Source of the DNA: an uncultured Eubacteriales bacterium
Lineage (GTDB): Bacteria; Bacillota; Clostridia; Peptostreptococcales; Anaerovoracaceae
Assembly (NCBI GenBank): GCA_902796965.1
Contig: CADBRA010000052.1
Coordinates: forward strand, 61,089 to 125,088
DNA: 64,000 bases
Direction of reading: 5' to 3'
In this document: positions 45,914 to 55,086 of the stretch, piece after piece
Numbering within the stretch: position 1 is the first letter of the stretch
Layout: each line of letters opens with the position of its first letter
Program-made: the position numbers and the translations under genes
The notes under the pieces: model-generated
Told to the model about the DNA's origin: nothing
Database searches by the model: none
Seen by the model: the letters and a program-made list of their open reading frames with translations, nothing else

Positions 45914-46807
45914 CTAATTTGTCGACTGGGCGCCGCTTACAATCTCAGTGATTTCCTGAGTGATGGCCGCCTGTCTGACACGATTGTATATCAGGGACAG
46001 TTCGTCTATCATGTCCTTTGCGTTTGTAGTGGCGTTGTCCATCGCCGTCATACGCGCGCTCTGTTCGCATGCGAATGACTCTACGATAGCTCCGAATATG
46101 AGTCCCTTTACATAGTTCGGAACTATGTGCTGAAGTACTTCTTCAGGCGATGGCGAGAATACAGGTTCTTTAAGATCCTGATCCAGTTCAGGAGCATCTT
46201 CGAACATTCCCCTTGTAAGCGGAAGAATTCTCATGATCTTCGGCTCGAAATACATCGAATTTATCATCTTTGTATATACGACATAAATTTCATCGAATTC
46301 GTCAGCCGTGAATCTCTCTATGACATTTTCCGCTATTTCTCTCGCACGGAACATCTTAGGATCCGTGCAAGGGTATATGTGTTCCTCGTCTATCTCGACG
46401 TCTTCGCGGCCCTTGAAATATGTGAGGCCCATGTGTCCGACCAGTATGATCGTATTGACGGGGTCTACATTTTCATCAGCGTCCGCTATCTTTTCGTCCA
46501 CGAGCTTAAAGACGTTATGGTTGTAAGCGCCTGCAAGACCTTTGTCAGACGAAACAACGATAAAGCACCTTTTAATCTTGTTTTTCTGATCTCTGTTCTC
46601 GAAGAGTCCCTCTTCGGAAAGCTCAGGCGTTCTGACCAGAATATCGTTTATAGTAGCCTGAAGAGTATCGAAATAAGGAGCCGTGGCGTCGCGTCCGCTT
46701 CTGGCCTTTCTGAGTTTTGACGAAGAAATTAGGTACATGGCATTGGTGATTTTCATCGTGTCTTTTACGCTGTTTATCCTTTGACGGATTTCCTGCATAC
46801 TTGCCAT
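45914..46807 (-). CDS. atpG: F1Fo ATP synthase gamma subunit
   Basis: The rotating central shaft, 297 residues. The N-terminal helix (MQEIRQRINSVKDTMKITNAM) and the C-terminal helix (MTAMDNATTNAKDMIDEL, then YNRVRQAAITQEITEIVSGA) are typical. The middle contains the Rossmann-like domain (CFIVVSSDKGLAGAYN). The ATG at 46807 has AGGTGA upstream, 8 bp after atpA. Confidence 0.97.
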   Translation of the reverse strand: MASMQEIRQRINSVKDTMKITNAMYLISSSKLRKARSGRDATAPYFDTLQATINDILVRTPELSEEGLFENRDQKNKIKRCFIVVSSDKGLAGAYNHNVFKLVDEKIADADENVDPVNTIILVGHMGLTYFKGREDVEIDEEHIYPCTDPKMFRAREIAENVIERFTADEFDEIYVVYTKMINSMYFEPKIMRILPLTRGMFEDAPELDQDLKEPVFSPSPEEVLQHIVPNYVKGLIFGAIVESFACEQSARMTAMDNATTNAKDMIDELSLIYNRVRQAAITQEITEIVSGAQSTN

Positions 46808-46815
46808 GATATCAC

Positions 46816-48318
46816 CTACCTGTCTTTGTATTCTTTTGCTGCCGCCATGATTCTGTCATGCAGATCGTCTGTCATGACTCTCTTGTCCATGATCTCATCA
46901 ACTATGTCTTTGTGCGCAGTCTCGAAATATTCGACAAGGCCGTCTCTGAATTTGATTATGTCGTTTACAGGAACGTCGATGAAGTATTTTTCGTTTGCCA
47001 CGCAGAGCAGGATTACCTGTTTATAGAGAGGCATAGGGTTGTAAAGAGGCTGCTTGAGTAGCTCTATAAGGCTCTTGCCGTGCGCGAGCAGTTCTTTTGT
47101 CGCGTCATCAAGATCCGAACTGAACTGAGTGAAGACTTCCATTTCTCTGTACTGAGCGAGGTCTACACGCAGGGAGCCTGAAACTGTTTTCTCGATCTTA
47201 TCCTGTGCTTTTCCGCCTACTCGGGATACCGACAGACCTACGTTTACGGCAGGACGAACGCCTGAGAAGAACAGGTCTGTCTCAAGGAAGATCTGGCCGT
47301 CTGTAATTGAAATTACATTTGTAGGAATGTATGCCGATACGTCGCCGGCCTGTGTCTCGATGATAGGAAGAGCAGTCATCGAACCGCCGCCGTATTCAGG
47401 AGCACGTCTGCAGGCTCTCTCGAGGAGTCTCGAATGCAGGTAGAATACGTCGCCAGGATAAGCCTCACGTCCAGGCGGTCTGTGGAGAAGAAGCGACATC
47501 GCACGGTAAGCCTGAGCATGTTTGCTCAGATCATCGTAAACGATGAGCACGTCCTTCTGTTCGTCCATAAAGTGTTCACCGATAGCTGCGCCTGTATAAG
47601 GTGCAAGATACTGCAGCGGAGCAGGTTCATTTGCAGGAGCGTTGATTACGATTGTGTAATCCATGGCTCCGTATTTCTTAAGAGTTGTAACCGTCTTTGC
47701 AACGGATGACGATTTCTGGCCGATTGCTACATAAATGCAGACAACCCCGTTGCCTTTCTGGTTAATGATAGTATCTATGGCGATGGCAGTTTTTCCTGTC
47801 TGTCTGTCGCCGATTATGAGTTCTCTCTGGCCGCGGCCGATAGGGAACATAGAGTCTATGGCCAGAATACCTGTCATCATAGGCTGTGATACTTCTTTTC
47901 TTGTGATTACACCAGGCGCCTTGTGTTCGATAGGTCTGTAATCGTCTCCGTTTATAGGGCCCAGACCATCAATAGGCTCACCGATGGCGTTTATTACACG
48001 GCCGAGCATCGCGTCGCCCGCATTTACGCCGGCTTCTCTGCCTGTGCGCTTTACTGACGAGCCTTCTACAAGACCGTGGTCAGTTCCGAAAAGTACGCAG
48101 CCGGTTGACTTCGGCTCAAGGTTCTGCGCCATGCCGACAGTTCCGTTCTCGAACTCAACCAGCTCGCCGTATTTAACATGCTGCATGCCGTAGACCTGAG
48201 CGATACCATCGCCTAAGCTGATGATATGACCAGTTTCCTCGACATCCGCATTGTTATTGTAATTTTCTATTTCGTCTTTTAATACCGAAATAATTCTCTG
48301 CGAATCATTGTTACTCAA
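46816..48318 (-). CDS. atpA: F1Fo ATP synthase alpha subunit
   Basis: The regulatory nucleotide-binding F1 subunit, 500 residues. It has GDRQTGKT at 170-177, [18 protein letters not shown] and [20 protein letters not shown]. The start is TTG at 48318, giving MSNNDSQR, with GAGGTGA 5 nt upstream; no ATG nearby fits as well. It follows atpH after 4 bp. Confidence 0.98.
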   Translation of the reverse strand: MSNNDSQRIISVLKDEIENYNNNADVEETGHIISLGDGIAQVYGMQHVKYGELVEFENGTVGMAQNLEPKSTGCVLFGTDHGLVEGSSVKRTGREAGVNAGDAMLGRVINAIGEPIDGLGPINGDDYRPIEHKAPGVITRKEVSQPMMTGILAIDSMFPIGRGQRELIIGDRQTGKTAIAIDTIINQKGNGVVCIYVAIGQKSSSVAKTVTTLKKYGAMDYTIVINAPANEPAPLQYLAPYTGAAIGEHFMDEQKDVLIVYDDLSKHAQAYRAMSLLLHRPPGREAYPGDVFYLHSRLLERACRRAPEYGGGSMTALPIIETQAGDVSAYIPTNVISITDGQIFLETDLFFSGVRPAVNVGLSVSRVGGKAQDKIEKTVSGSLRVDLAQYREMEVFTQFSSDLDDATKELLAHGKSLIELLKQPLYNPMPLYKQVILLCVANEKYFIDVPVNDIIKFRDGLVEYFETAHKDIVDEIMDKRVMTDDLHDRIMAAAKEYKDR

Positions 48319-48322
48319 ATTC

Positions 48323-48826
48323 TCACCTCTCTGCGAAATGACGTCTAAGTTTCTGAATAGAAGTCTTTACACTCTGGTCGAGAACATAATCTCCTACTGT
48401 GAGCACGAAACCGCCGATGAGCGATTTATCCTCAACAAGGTTTAACTCAACACTTTCTTTTTTGTAATCTTTCGCGATCTTCTGCTTCAGTCTGCTGATC
48501 TGAGCGTCATCCGGTTCCGTCACGTATCTGAACTCAGCCGATACAGCATTTCTGTCGTCGAGTACGAGCGCGTCATAAGCGGAAAACATATCCTCCGCAT
48601 ATTCCACATCTCCGTAATCACTCATAATTTTAAAGAAATTCCTCGTTGATTCCGGGAACAGTTTGTCTATGACAGCGCGTTTTTCGGACTTGCTGACTAT
48701 CGGACTTGTGAGCGCTTCCGTGAGTTCTTCCGATTCAGTGAGAAGTACGCGGGCAGTCTCAATATCGCCAGAATCTATGTGCAGATCAAACAGCACTCTG
48801 GCATAGTTGTCCGGTATACTCGTCAT
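48323..48826 (-). CDS. atpH: F1Fo ATP synthase delta subunit
   Basis: The peripheral-stalk subunit that joins F1 to the b subunits, 167 residues. It has the N-terminal helical bundle ([15 protein letters not shown]) and the conserved C-terminal [21 protein letters not shown]. The ATG at 48826 overlaps the atpF stop by 4 bp, so the two are probably coupled. Confidence 0.95.
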   Translation of the reverse strand: MTSIPDNYARVLFDLHIDSGDIETARVLLTESEELTEALTSPIVSKSEKRAVIDKLFPESTRNFFKIMSDYGDVEYAEDMFSAYDALVLDDRNAVSAEFRYVTEPDDAQISRLKQKIAKDYKKESVELNLVEDKSLIGGFVLTVGDYVLDQSVKTSIQKLRRHFAER

Positions 48827-49308
48827 CTGTCCGACCCCTCTCCAGCAAGGTATCTGTCAAGCATCGCGCGGTTCGACTCGTCATTGACGCTTTCACCGAT
48901 CAGCTTGACTGCCGCTGCCATCGCGACATCGGCAAGTTCGCTCTGAGCGCTTCTCATAAGCTGCTCGCGGTCAAGCTCAGCAGTCTTGTGAGCCTGCTCC
49001 ATGATCTGCTTCGCGTCTGCATTTGCCTTATCTACAATCTGGTCGTACTGAACATTTGCGCGGTCTTTTGCGTTGCTTACGATCTGCGCTGACTCTTCCT
49101 TGGCACTGCTCAGAGACGCTTCATACTTGTCTTTCAGCTCACCGGCTTCTCTGTTCTTCGTCTCTGCCGAATCTATCTCACCCTGAATGAGCTCTGTACG
49201 CTTGTCCATGATGTTCTTGATAGGCTTGAACAGAAATATCTTGAGCAGGAAAAAGAGTACTATTAAGTTAAATACAATCCAGAAGACATTCCAATTTAAC
49301 GTGAGCAC
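48823..49308 (-). CDS. atpF: F1Fo ATP synthase b subunit
   Basis: The peripheral-stalk b subunit, 161 residues: one N-terminal membrane helix (FWIVFNLIVLFFLLKIFLF, about 9-27) and a long charged coiled-coil (GEIDSAETKNREAGELKDKY onward) rich in Ala, Glu and Lys. The start is GTG at 49308 with GGAGG 7 nt upstream. A dispersed palindrome lies in the spacer before it. Confidence 0.95.
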   Translation of the reverse strand: MLTLNWNVFWIVFNLIVLFFLLKIFLFKPIKNIMDKRTELIQGEIDSAETKNREAGELKDKYEASLSSAKEESAQIVSNAKDRANVQYDQIVDKANADAKQIMEQAHKTAELDREQLMRSAQSELADVAMAAAVKLIGESVNDESNRAMLDRYLAGEGSDR

Positions 49309-49356
49309 GCTATTGCCTCCAATACTTCTCCTTTAGTTATCATTGATACTTCGTCC

Positions 49357-49371
49357 GTCCGCTCCGCGGAC
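49357..49371. repeat. Dispersed palindrome copy in the atpE-atpF spacer
   Basis: GTCCGC-TCC-GCGGAC, inside the operon spacer, followed by AGATATGCGG. The copy at 58014 has the same core. Confidence 0.75.
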
Positions 49372-49399
49372 AGATATGCGGTCAAAAGCATTAAAATGC

Positions 49400-49627
49400 T
49401 TAGCCGAGCATTATGATGATAAGGAGAGCTACTACGAGGCCGTAAATAGCTGTTGCTTCTGCGAGCGCGCAGCCGAGGATAAGAGTTCCGTTGATCGCAC
49501 CTCTTGCTTCAGGCTGTCTGGCAACTGCCTCTGATGCCTTTGATGTAGCTATGCCGATACCAATACCGCCGCCAAAACCAGTGAGAACTGCGATTCCAGC
49601 GCCAATTGCGATTAATCCAGTAGCCAT
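49400..49627 (-). CDS. atpE: F1Fo ATP synthase c subunit
   Basis: The membrane ring subunit, 75 residues, two helices joined by the ARQPEA loop (36-41). E57 in [10 protein letters not shown] is the ion-binding carboxylate. The positions that define sodium-binding rings are not kept: I24 stands where Ilyobacter has Q32 and A58 where it has S66, while T59 and Y62 remain. This favours proton coupling. The ATG at 49627 has AGGAGG upstream. Confidence 0.97.
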   Translation of the reverse strand: MATGLIAIGAGIAVLTGFGGGIGIGIATSKASEAVARQPEARGAINGTLILGCALAEATAIYGLVVALLIIIMLG

Positions 49628-49777
49628 AATAATTAATCCTCCTAAAAATCTTTAAACATTAATTAAAGGAATTGTTGTCTGATTTCTGATGCCGCTTTAT
49701 ACGGACTATCCGCATAATCAAAACGGCTTTCGGTTAAATGTAAATGAACAGACGAAAATAAAAATATAATATTTAAA

Positions 49778-50467
49778 TTAATCTTCGTCTTCCATTGCCT
49801 CATTAATATACATTGATGTCAGGAAACTGAATACGAACGCCTGCAGCAGACCATCGAATATATCGAAGTACGCACTGGCAAGAAGCGGTACAACAGCAGG
49901 AAGCGACCGTATGATCAGTTCCATGATGATATACGCACCGAGAATGTTTCCGTAAAGTCGCATACACAGTGACAGCGGCTTGATACCGATTTCAAGTACA
50001 TTAAGAGGTGTAATGATTGCGTTAGGATATTTAAAGTGTTTTACCCATGCTCCGAATCCTCTGTAGCTGATTCCCGCGTAAATTACCATCACGATACTCG
50101 TGAGGGCGAGTCCCGCAGCGACATTCATATCTTTTGTCGGCGGCTGTATTCCGATCAGCCCGAGCATGTTCGAAACGCCGAGATAGAGAATTACAGTCAG
50201 CAGATAAGGAATAAATCTCTTTCCTTTTTCGCCGAGTATTCCGTAGAACACCTTGTAAAGCATACCCATGAAGCATTCGAGAAGCGCCTGTCTGCCTTTT
50301 GGAACTATTTCCATCTTCCTTGTGAAGAAAATCGCCAGAAGAACGAGAGCAAGCATTACGCCCCATGTCGTTATGCAGGACTGAGGAACTTTAAATGTAG
50401 CAGCACCCGGTATTATGTCGACCATCTTATAAGCAAGTTTTTCAGACAGCTCTTCACCCATACTCAA
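49778..50467 (-). CDS. atpB: F1Fo ATP synthase a subunit
   Basis: The Fo stator subunit that forms the two half-channels, 229 residues with about five or six membrane helices. The essential arginine is R170 in KPLSLCMRLYGNILG. The start is TTG at 50467 with GGAGGTGA 6 nt upstream; the next ATG, two codons on, is 12 nt away. It is the first gene of the operon and no atpI precedes it. A 150-bp gap separates it from atpE. Confidence 0.96.
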   Translation of the reverse strand: MSMGEELSEKLAYKMVDIIPGAATFKVPQSCITTWGVMLALVLLAIFFTRKMEIVPKGRQALLECFMGMLYKVFYGILGEKGKRFIPYLLTVILYLGVSNMLGLIGIQPPTKDMNVAAGLALTSIVMVIYAGISYRGFGAWVKHFKYPNAIITPLNVLEIGIKPLSLCMRLYGNILGAYIIMELIIRSLPAVVPLLASAYFDIFDGLLQAFVFSFLTSMYINEAMEDED

Positions 50468-50498
50468 CCTTAATCACCTCCTTAATCAAAAATAGATA

Positions 50499-50526
50499 AT
50501 AATACCTTTCTACAGCAGAAAAACAA
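50499..50526 (-). promoter_or_regulatory. Candidate promoter of the atp operon
   Basis: TTGTTT (50521-50526), 16-bp spacer, TATTAT (50499-50504), giving a leader of about 25 nt. The -35 is weak. Confidence 0.35.
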
Positions 50527-50546
50527 GTATTAAGACCCCTTCTTTT

Positions 50547-50580
50547 CGCTGTACAGAAATCAATATATCACAATACAGCG
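50547..50580. repeat. Interrupted palindrome upstream of the atp promoter
   Basis: CGCTGTA (50547-50553) and TACAGCG (50574-50580) are exact complements separated by 20 bp, just upstream of the candidate promoter. Confidence 0.4.
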
Positions 50581-51051
50581 GAAAAACAACAAAAAAATCG
50601 CCTTAAAACAACAGTAATCAGAGATTTCAGGCATGTATTCAGAATACAGCATGAGAGCAGACACTCACATCTGTTTAACCATGCGAAAAATAAAATACTG
50701 TCAGATTATCACATCGAAATCCGGCCGTACTGAAATATTGATGTTCTATTTTATCACACATATTCAAAATGTAATATTTTTTTATAAAAAAATCTAAAAG
50801 CGAAAAATGTCTCAATTATAAACGTTCTGCTTACAAATTATATGTATCTGAATTAATAGTTTTCTTCAAATACTCTACATATATATATACATATATACAT
50901 AAGAAAAATTGATATGCATCATGATCACATGCCGGCTTCTATATGAACAGATGAAGAGTTCACGCTGCCATACTGCTCAATGCTCTGTACGACGCCGCGC
51001 TTACTGCAGCACAGCGCGGCCGCTTGTCTTCTTCGTCTTACGAACCGGTTC

Positions 51052-51070
51052 ATGCGGACTCCGTCCGCAT
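51052..51070. repeat. Perfect palindrome with TCC centre
   Basis: ATGCGGAC-TCC-GTCCGCAT, 8-bp arms. Shares the TCC triloop with the dispersed family but has the arm bases in another order. Confidence 0.5.
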
Positions 51071-51098
51071 CCGGCGCATGACGGCGCAATGCCGTGTT

Positions 51099-51111
51099 CC
51101 CGCGGAGCGGG
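51099..51111. repeat. Short palindrome with GGA centre
   Basis: CCCGC-GGA-GCGGG, 29 bp from the previous palindrome. Confidence 0.4.
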
Positions 51112-51458
51112 CGGAAGCGAAGGCTGATCCGGATAATCATGTCAGCAAGATAAAATCATTAGAGCATATTACAGCACTGAATCCACTGCTGACGACAGGT
51201 GCCGCTGAATAAATGATGCGCTGAACAGTGTGATAAAGCCGCTGAGTATTTTGTTCGATCGAGTGTAATGAGTTCACGATAATTCAATGATGAATGGCAG
51301 ACGTCTGACACATGCTTACGCGGACATATCATATAAGGATCATTTCTGAATCTGCCTGAGCGAGATTAATACTCTTTCTGCGGCAGTTTTCATGAAATGC
51401 TCACTCTTAAAATGCCTGATATGTGCAATTTTCTGACCTTATTTATGTGCTCGGTTTC

Positions 51459-51487
51459 TTGACAGCAAAAAAACAGAGACCTATAAT
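51459..51487 (+). promoter_or_regulatory. Perfect consensus promoter of ilvE
   Basis: TTGACA (51459-51464), 17-bp spacer, TATAAT (51482-51487). The leader would be about 94 nt; it has no T-box. Confidence 0.88.
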
Positions 51488-51587
51488 ATTCATTACTATA
51501 TGTTCATACTATATTTTCTTTTTAAGATAAAATTTATTTGATTCATATAGCCGGAAAAGTTTATACCATTACAAGGAGTGACAGACA

Positions 51588-52613
51588 ATGGAAAAGAAAA
51601 ATATCGACTGGGGAAACCTGACGTTCTCCTATCAGCCAACTGACTACAGATTTGTAGCTAATTACAAAGACGGCAAGTGGGATGAAGGCGAGCTCACTAC
51701 AGACTCCAACATCGTGCTCAACGAGTGCGCGTGCGTTTTCCAGTACGCTCAGGAGTGCTTCGAAGGTCTTAAAGCATATACTACAGAAGACGGGCACATT
51801 GTCGCTTTCCGTCCTGACCTCAACGCTGACAGAATGTACAATTCAGCTGAAAGACTTGAGATGCCGCCTTACCCTAAGGATAAGTTCCTCGAGGCTGTAG
51901 ACAAGGTCATCATGGCAAACGAAGCATGGGTTCCTCCTTTCGGTTCAGGCGCTTCATTATATCTCAGACCGTATATGTTCGGCAGTTCGCCTGTAATCGG
52001 CGTCGCTCCTGCTGAAGAATATCAGTTCAGAATTCTGACTACTCCTGTCGGACCTTACTTCAAGAGCGGCATCAAGCCTATCACGATCAAGGTCAGCGAC
52101 TTTGACAGAGCAGCTCCTCATGGTACAGGCCACATCAAGGCCGGCCTGAACTACGCTATGAGCCTCCATGCCATCATTACGGCCCACAAAGAGGGATTCT
52201 CTGAAAACATGTACCTCGATCCTGCTACGAGAACCTACGTAGAGGAAACAGGCGGTGCAAACTTCCTGTTCGTAACTAAAGACGGCACTGTAGTCACTCC
52301 TAAGTCCGACAGTATCCTTCCTTCTGTTACGCGCCGTTCGCTCATGTACATTGCTTCAGAGATGCTCGGCATGAAGACCGAGGAACGCCCGGTACGCTTC
52401 GATGAGGTCAAGGACTTTGCTGAGTGCGGTCTCTGCGGAACTGCCGCAGTAATCTCGCCTGTAGGCGCAATAAATGACCACGGAAACTTAATCCAGTTCC
52501 CGAGCGGCATGGACGAGATGGGTCCTGTTCTCAAGAAACTCTATGATACAATCACCGGCATTCAGCAGTGCAAAATCGAAGGTCCTGAGGGCTGGGTAAG
52601 AGTCATCAAATAA
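51588..52613 (+). CDS. ilvE: Branched-chain amino acid aminotransferase
   Basis: A 341-residue fold-type IV PLP enzyme that interconverts Leu, Ile and Val with their 2-oxo acids. CFEGLKAY (57-64), LYLRPYMFG, the PLP lysine K184 in HIKAGLNYA, and EETGGANFLF are family motifs. The length and sequence are those of the larger eukaryote-like bacterial BCAT group. Codon bias is strong and the promoter is perfect, so it is likely abundant, perhaps in amino acid fermentation as well as synthesis. The ATG at 51588 follows AAGGAG. It is monocistronic. Confidence 0.95.
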   Translation: MEKKNIDWGNLTFSYQPTDYRFVANYKDGKWDEGELTTDSNIVLNECACVFQYAQECFEGLKAYTTEDGHIVAFRPDLNADRMYNSAERLEMPPYPKDKFLEAVDKVIMANEAWVPPFGSGASLYLRPYMFGSSPVIGVAPAEEYQFRILTTPVGPYFKSGIKPITIKVSDFDRAAPHGTGHIKAGLNYAMSLHAIITAHKEGFSENMYLDPATRTYVEETGGANFLFVTKDGTVVTPKSDSILPSVTRRSLMYIASEMLGMKTEERPVRFDEVKDFAECGLCGTAAVISPVGAINDHGNLIQFPSGMDEMGPVLKKLYDTITGIQQCKIEGPEGWVRVIK

Positions 52614-52637
52614 CGAAACATAAAGACTGCAATATTT

Positions 52638-52703
52638 AAGAGGTGGCTGAACTGTTTTCCAAAGTGACAAAATCACTTTTCGCAAACGGTTCCCCCACCT
52701 CTT
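52638..52703 (+). terminator. Terminator of ilvE
   Basis: AAGAGGTGG (52638-52646) pairs with CCACCTCTT (52695-52703), with an inner AAGTGA/TCACTT hairpin, then TTTTT. Confidence 0.88.
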
Positions 52704-52949
52704 TTTTATATTCACAGCAGATGCCGCCAGCTGCCGACTAAGCTCTGAGTACACAGAACCTACCGCATAAGCTGATGCATTCCTTCTATATAAAATAAAC
52801 CGCTTATCATCTGCCCGGCGGCACATGGAACTGCAGCAATGAAAGATCAGCAGTTATTTTCATCACTAAAAAATAACCGGCTCTTCATGTAAAAGCGTTA
52901 TCCTCAGCCTTTACGCGGAGATCCGGTCATATATCTTCTGTATTTTGTT

Positions 52950-52977
52950 AACTGATAATCCTATGGATTAATCAGTT
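52950..52977. terminator. Hairpin after the pncB stop
   Basis: AACTGATAATCC/GGATTAATCAGTT with one bulge ends 1 bp from the pncB stop codon. The T run is on the plus side, so its efficiency for pncB is uncertain. Confidence 0.4.
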
Positions 52978-52978
52978 T

Positions 52979-54457
52979 TCAGTCTCTGTGTTCCAGAGTC
53001 TTGCCATGCTCGTTGAGAAGTCTGTCTTTCATTGCCCAGAGTCTCTTTGAGAGGTCAACGTAGTATCCGTGAGGATTCTCAAAGCGCTTGATCTCGTCCC
53101 AGAGATTGTCGATCTCATCGTGGCAGAAATTTCTTATGTCATCGAGATCCGGCAGATCATAGACGAGCTGCCCCTTGTCGAATATCTGAACCTGAAGCTC
53201 ACGCATCTCATAGTTCTCTATAATCTTGCGCTTCCAGACAAACTCCGGATCGAATATTTCGAACGGATCACCTTCAGGTATCCTGTCGTCAGCAAGAGTT
53301 ATAACATCGCCGAGTGCTTTGTGTGTATCTCTGTCGAATATCCTGTACACCTTTTTATATCCCGGATTCGTTATCTTCTCTGTGTTTTCACTTACCTTTA
53401 TCTTAGGAACGATTTCACCGTTTTTCTCTATCGCCGAAAGCTTATAGACGCCGCCGAACACAGGATTCGACTCAGCGGTGATCAGGCGTTCACCAACGCC
53501 GAACGAATCCACGCACGCACCTTCGTCCATGATGCTTCTGATCACGTATTCGTCAAACGAATTAGACGCGACGATCTTGCAGTCCTGAAGTCCTTCAGCA
53601 TCGAGAATCTTTCTGCATTTCTTTGAAAGATAAGTGATGTCGCCGCTGTCGATTCTGATTCCCATCTTTGCGGGCTTTTTTTCCTTGAACACTTTAATGG
53701 CGTTTGGAAGCCCTGACTTCAGAACATCATAAGTGTCGATCAGCAACACACAATTGTTCGGGAACAGATCAGCAAACTTCTCAAATGCCTCGATCTCTGA
53801 GCTGAAAGACTGAACCCAGCTGTGAGCCATCGTGCCCATGGCGGGGATTCCGTAGATTTCATCCGCTATAGTGCACGCAGTTCCGACTGCTCCGCCGATG
53901 TATGCGGCTCTTGCGCCTAAAACAGCGGCAGACGCTCCCTGAGCTCTCCTGCTGCCGAATTCCATGACACCGCGTCCCTTTGCTGCTCTGACGATTCTGT
54001 TCGTCTTTGTGGCTATCAGTGTCTGATGGTTGATAGTGAGAAGCAGGAATGTCTCCATCATCTGAGCCTGGATCATCGGTCCCCTCACTGTGATCAGCGG
54101 TTCATAAGGAAATACAGGAGTTCCCTCAGGAACTGCCCATACGTCGCATTCGAATTTGAAATTCTTAAGATACTCAAGAAATCCCTCAGAAAACTCTCCC
54201 TTGCCGCGCAGGAATTCGATATCTTCGTCAGTGAATTTCAGATTCTGCATATAGCTCACGAGCTGCTCGATTCCGGCCATGATGGCAAACCCGCCGCCGT
54301 CAGGAATTTTTCTGAAAAACATATCAAAATAAGCTATGTCTTCAGCCATACCCGACTCAAAATATCCGTCTGCCATCGTCAGCTCATAATAGTCTGTCAG
54401 CATCGTGTTGTTGAGACTTGGATACTCGCTGTGAGCTGATCCGTTATTTGTCTGCAT
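52979..54457 (-). CDS. pncB: Nicotinate phosphoribosyltransferase
   Basis: Converts nicotinate and PRPP to nicotinate mononucleotide in NAD salvage. The 492-residue chain shows MLTDYYELTMADGYF at the N-terminus, EFGSRRAQG, MGTMAHSWVQSF with the conserved His, and GIRIDSGDITYLSKK. The ATG at 54457 gives the usual N-terminus; the GGGGGAGG element is 13 nt away, longer than ideal. A promoter lies at 54518-54546. No other NAD gene is adjacent. Confidence 0.94.
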   Translation of the reverse strand: MQTNNGSAHSEYPSLNNTMLTDYYELTMADGYFESGMAEDIAYFDMFFRKIPDGGGFAIMAGIEQLVSYMQNLKFTDEDIEFLRGKGEFSEGFLEYLKNFKFECDVWAVPEGTPVFPYEPLITVRGPMIQAQMMETFLLLTINHQTLIATKTNRIVRAAKGRGVMEFGSRRAQGASAAVLGARAAYIGGAVGTACTIADEIYGIPAMGTMAHSWVQSFSSEIEAFEKFADLFPNNCVLLIDTYDVLKSGLPNAIKVFKEKKPAKMGIRIDSGDITYLSKKCRKILDAEGLQDCKIVASNSFDEYVIRSIMDEGACVDSFGVGERLITAESNPVFGGVYKLSAIEKNGEIVPKIKVSENTEKITNPGYKKVYRIFDRDTHKALGDVITLADDRIPEGDPFEIFDPEFVWKRKIIENYEMRELQVQIFDKGQLVYDLPDLDDIRNFCHDEIDNLWDEIKRFENPHGYYVDLSKRLWAMKDRLLNEHGKTLEHRD

Positions 54458-54517
54458 TTTATTTTCCCATCCTCCCCCGCTGCATCTCTGCGGCGGCACG
54501 TTTCAGTTATTATTTTT

Positions 54518-54546
54518 ATGCTATATAAATTGGACAGATATGTCAA
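54518..54546 (-). promoter_or_regulatory. Promoter of pncB
   Basis: Perfect TTGACA (54541-54546), 17-bp spacer, TAGCAT (54518-54523); leader about 54 nt. Confidence 0.6.
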
Positions 54547-54930
54547 CCGACTATTTTTAAGTTAAATAAATATCAAAGTTGTTTTATATTTATGTTAACC
54601 TTCTCATAGCTCTTTGTTAACTGCCGCCCAGCTAAAGACAGACGGCTTATGCGAGATGCCTTTTAACTTAATTGCATGAGTTCGATACCGAAATTTCCGC
54701 CTGTTGCCAGATAATTCTTATTCTCATAGGAGCCTCTGCCATATAGGAAATATATCCACACGCTGTTTGGGAAATATTCATCCAGCTTTTTGATAACCAT
54801 TTGTTTTCTGACTGTTTAAATTCTGACGCAATCCCATATCCGCACTTACTCCTGCGAAAGAGCATATTTACAGATTTGGTTAACACCAAATCATCTGCAG
54901 AGCCGGCTGCGCTTTTACGATATTCTGCAT

Positions 54931-55009
54931 GATGTCGGCCGGCAGGTGCATCAGCCGATATCGCCGGTACATGAATCAGCTGACGCAATGAATGCTGCCG
55001 GCCGGCATC
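54931..55009. repeat. Long inverted repeat downstream of uvrA
   Basis: GATGTCGGCCGGCAG (54931-54945) and CTGCCGGCCGGCATC (54995-55009) pair at 14 of 15 positions around a 49-nt loop that itself contains CAGCTGA and CCGATATCGCCGG. It could be the end of the uvrA transcript or a small RNA. Confidence 0.5.
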
Positions 55010-55086
55010 ATCAGCAGCACAGATTTTACACACTCCGATTGACAATTAACGGCTGAAAAGTGCTGACGTTATCCGTAAATCAGATC

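Larger units (their letters stand above)
50468..51587. other. Long divergent spacer between atpB and ilvE
   Basis: About 1.1 kb without a convincing gene. It contains a candidate atp promoter, an interrupted palindrome (50547-50580), an AT-alternating tract (about 50879-50902), a GC-rich island with two palindromes (51052-51111) and the ilvE promoter. Short open frames in the GC island lack ribosome binding sites. Confidence 0.55.
52614..52978. other. Convergent spacer ilvE / pncB
   Basis: 365 bp with no gene; holds the ilvE terminator and a hairpin right after the pncB stop. Confidence 0.6.
54458..55086. other. Spacer between uvrA and pncB
   Basis: About 630 bp. It holds the pncB promoter and a long inverted repeat (54931-55009). 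I see no supported gene. Confidence 0.5.

Noticed and set aside
51488..51587. T-box or leader peptide before ilvE
   Set aside because: The leader is AT-rich, about 94 nt, without a T-box sequence, terminator or run of Leu/Ile/Val codons.
54457..54475. Mini-cistron ATG-GGA-AAA-TAA before pncB
   Set aside because: The GGAGG element touches its ATG, too close for initiation, and the frame is only three codons.
54668..55045. 125-residue open frame in the uvrA-pncB spacer
   Set aside because: TTG start without a ribosome binding site, it crosses the inverted repeat, and the sequence resembles no family I know.
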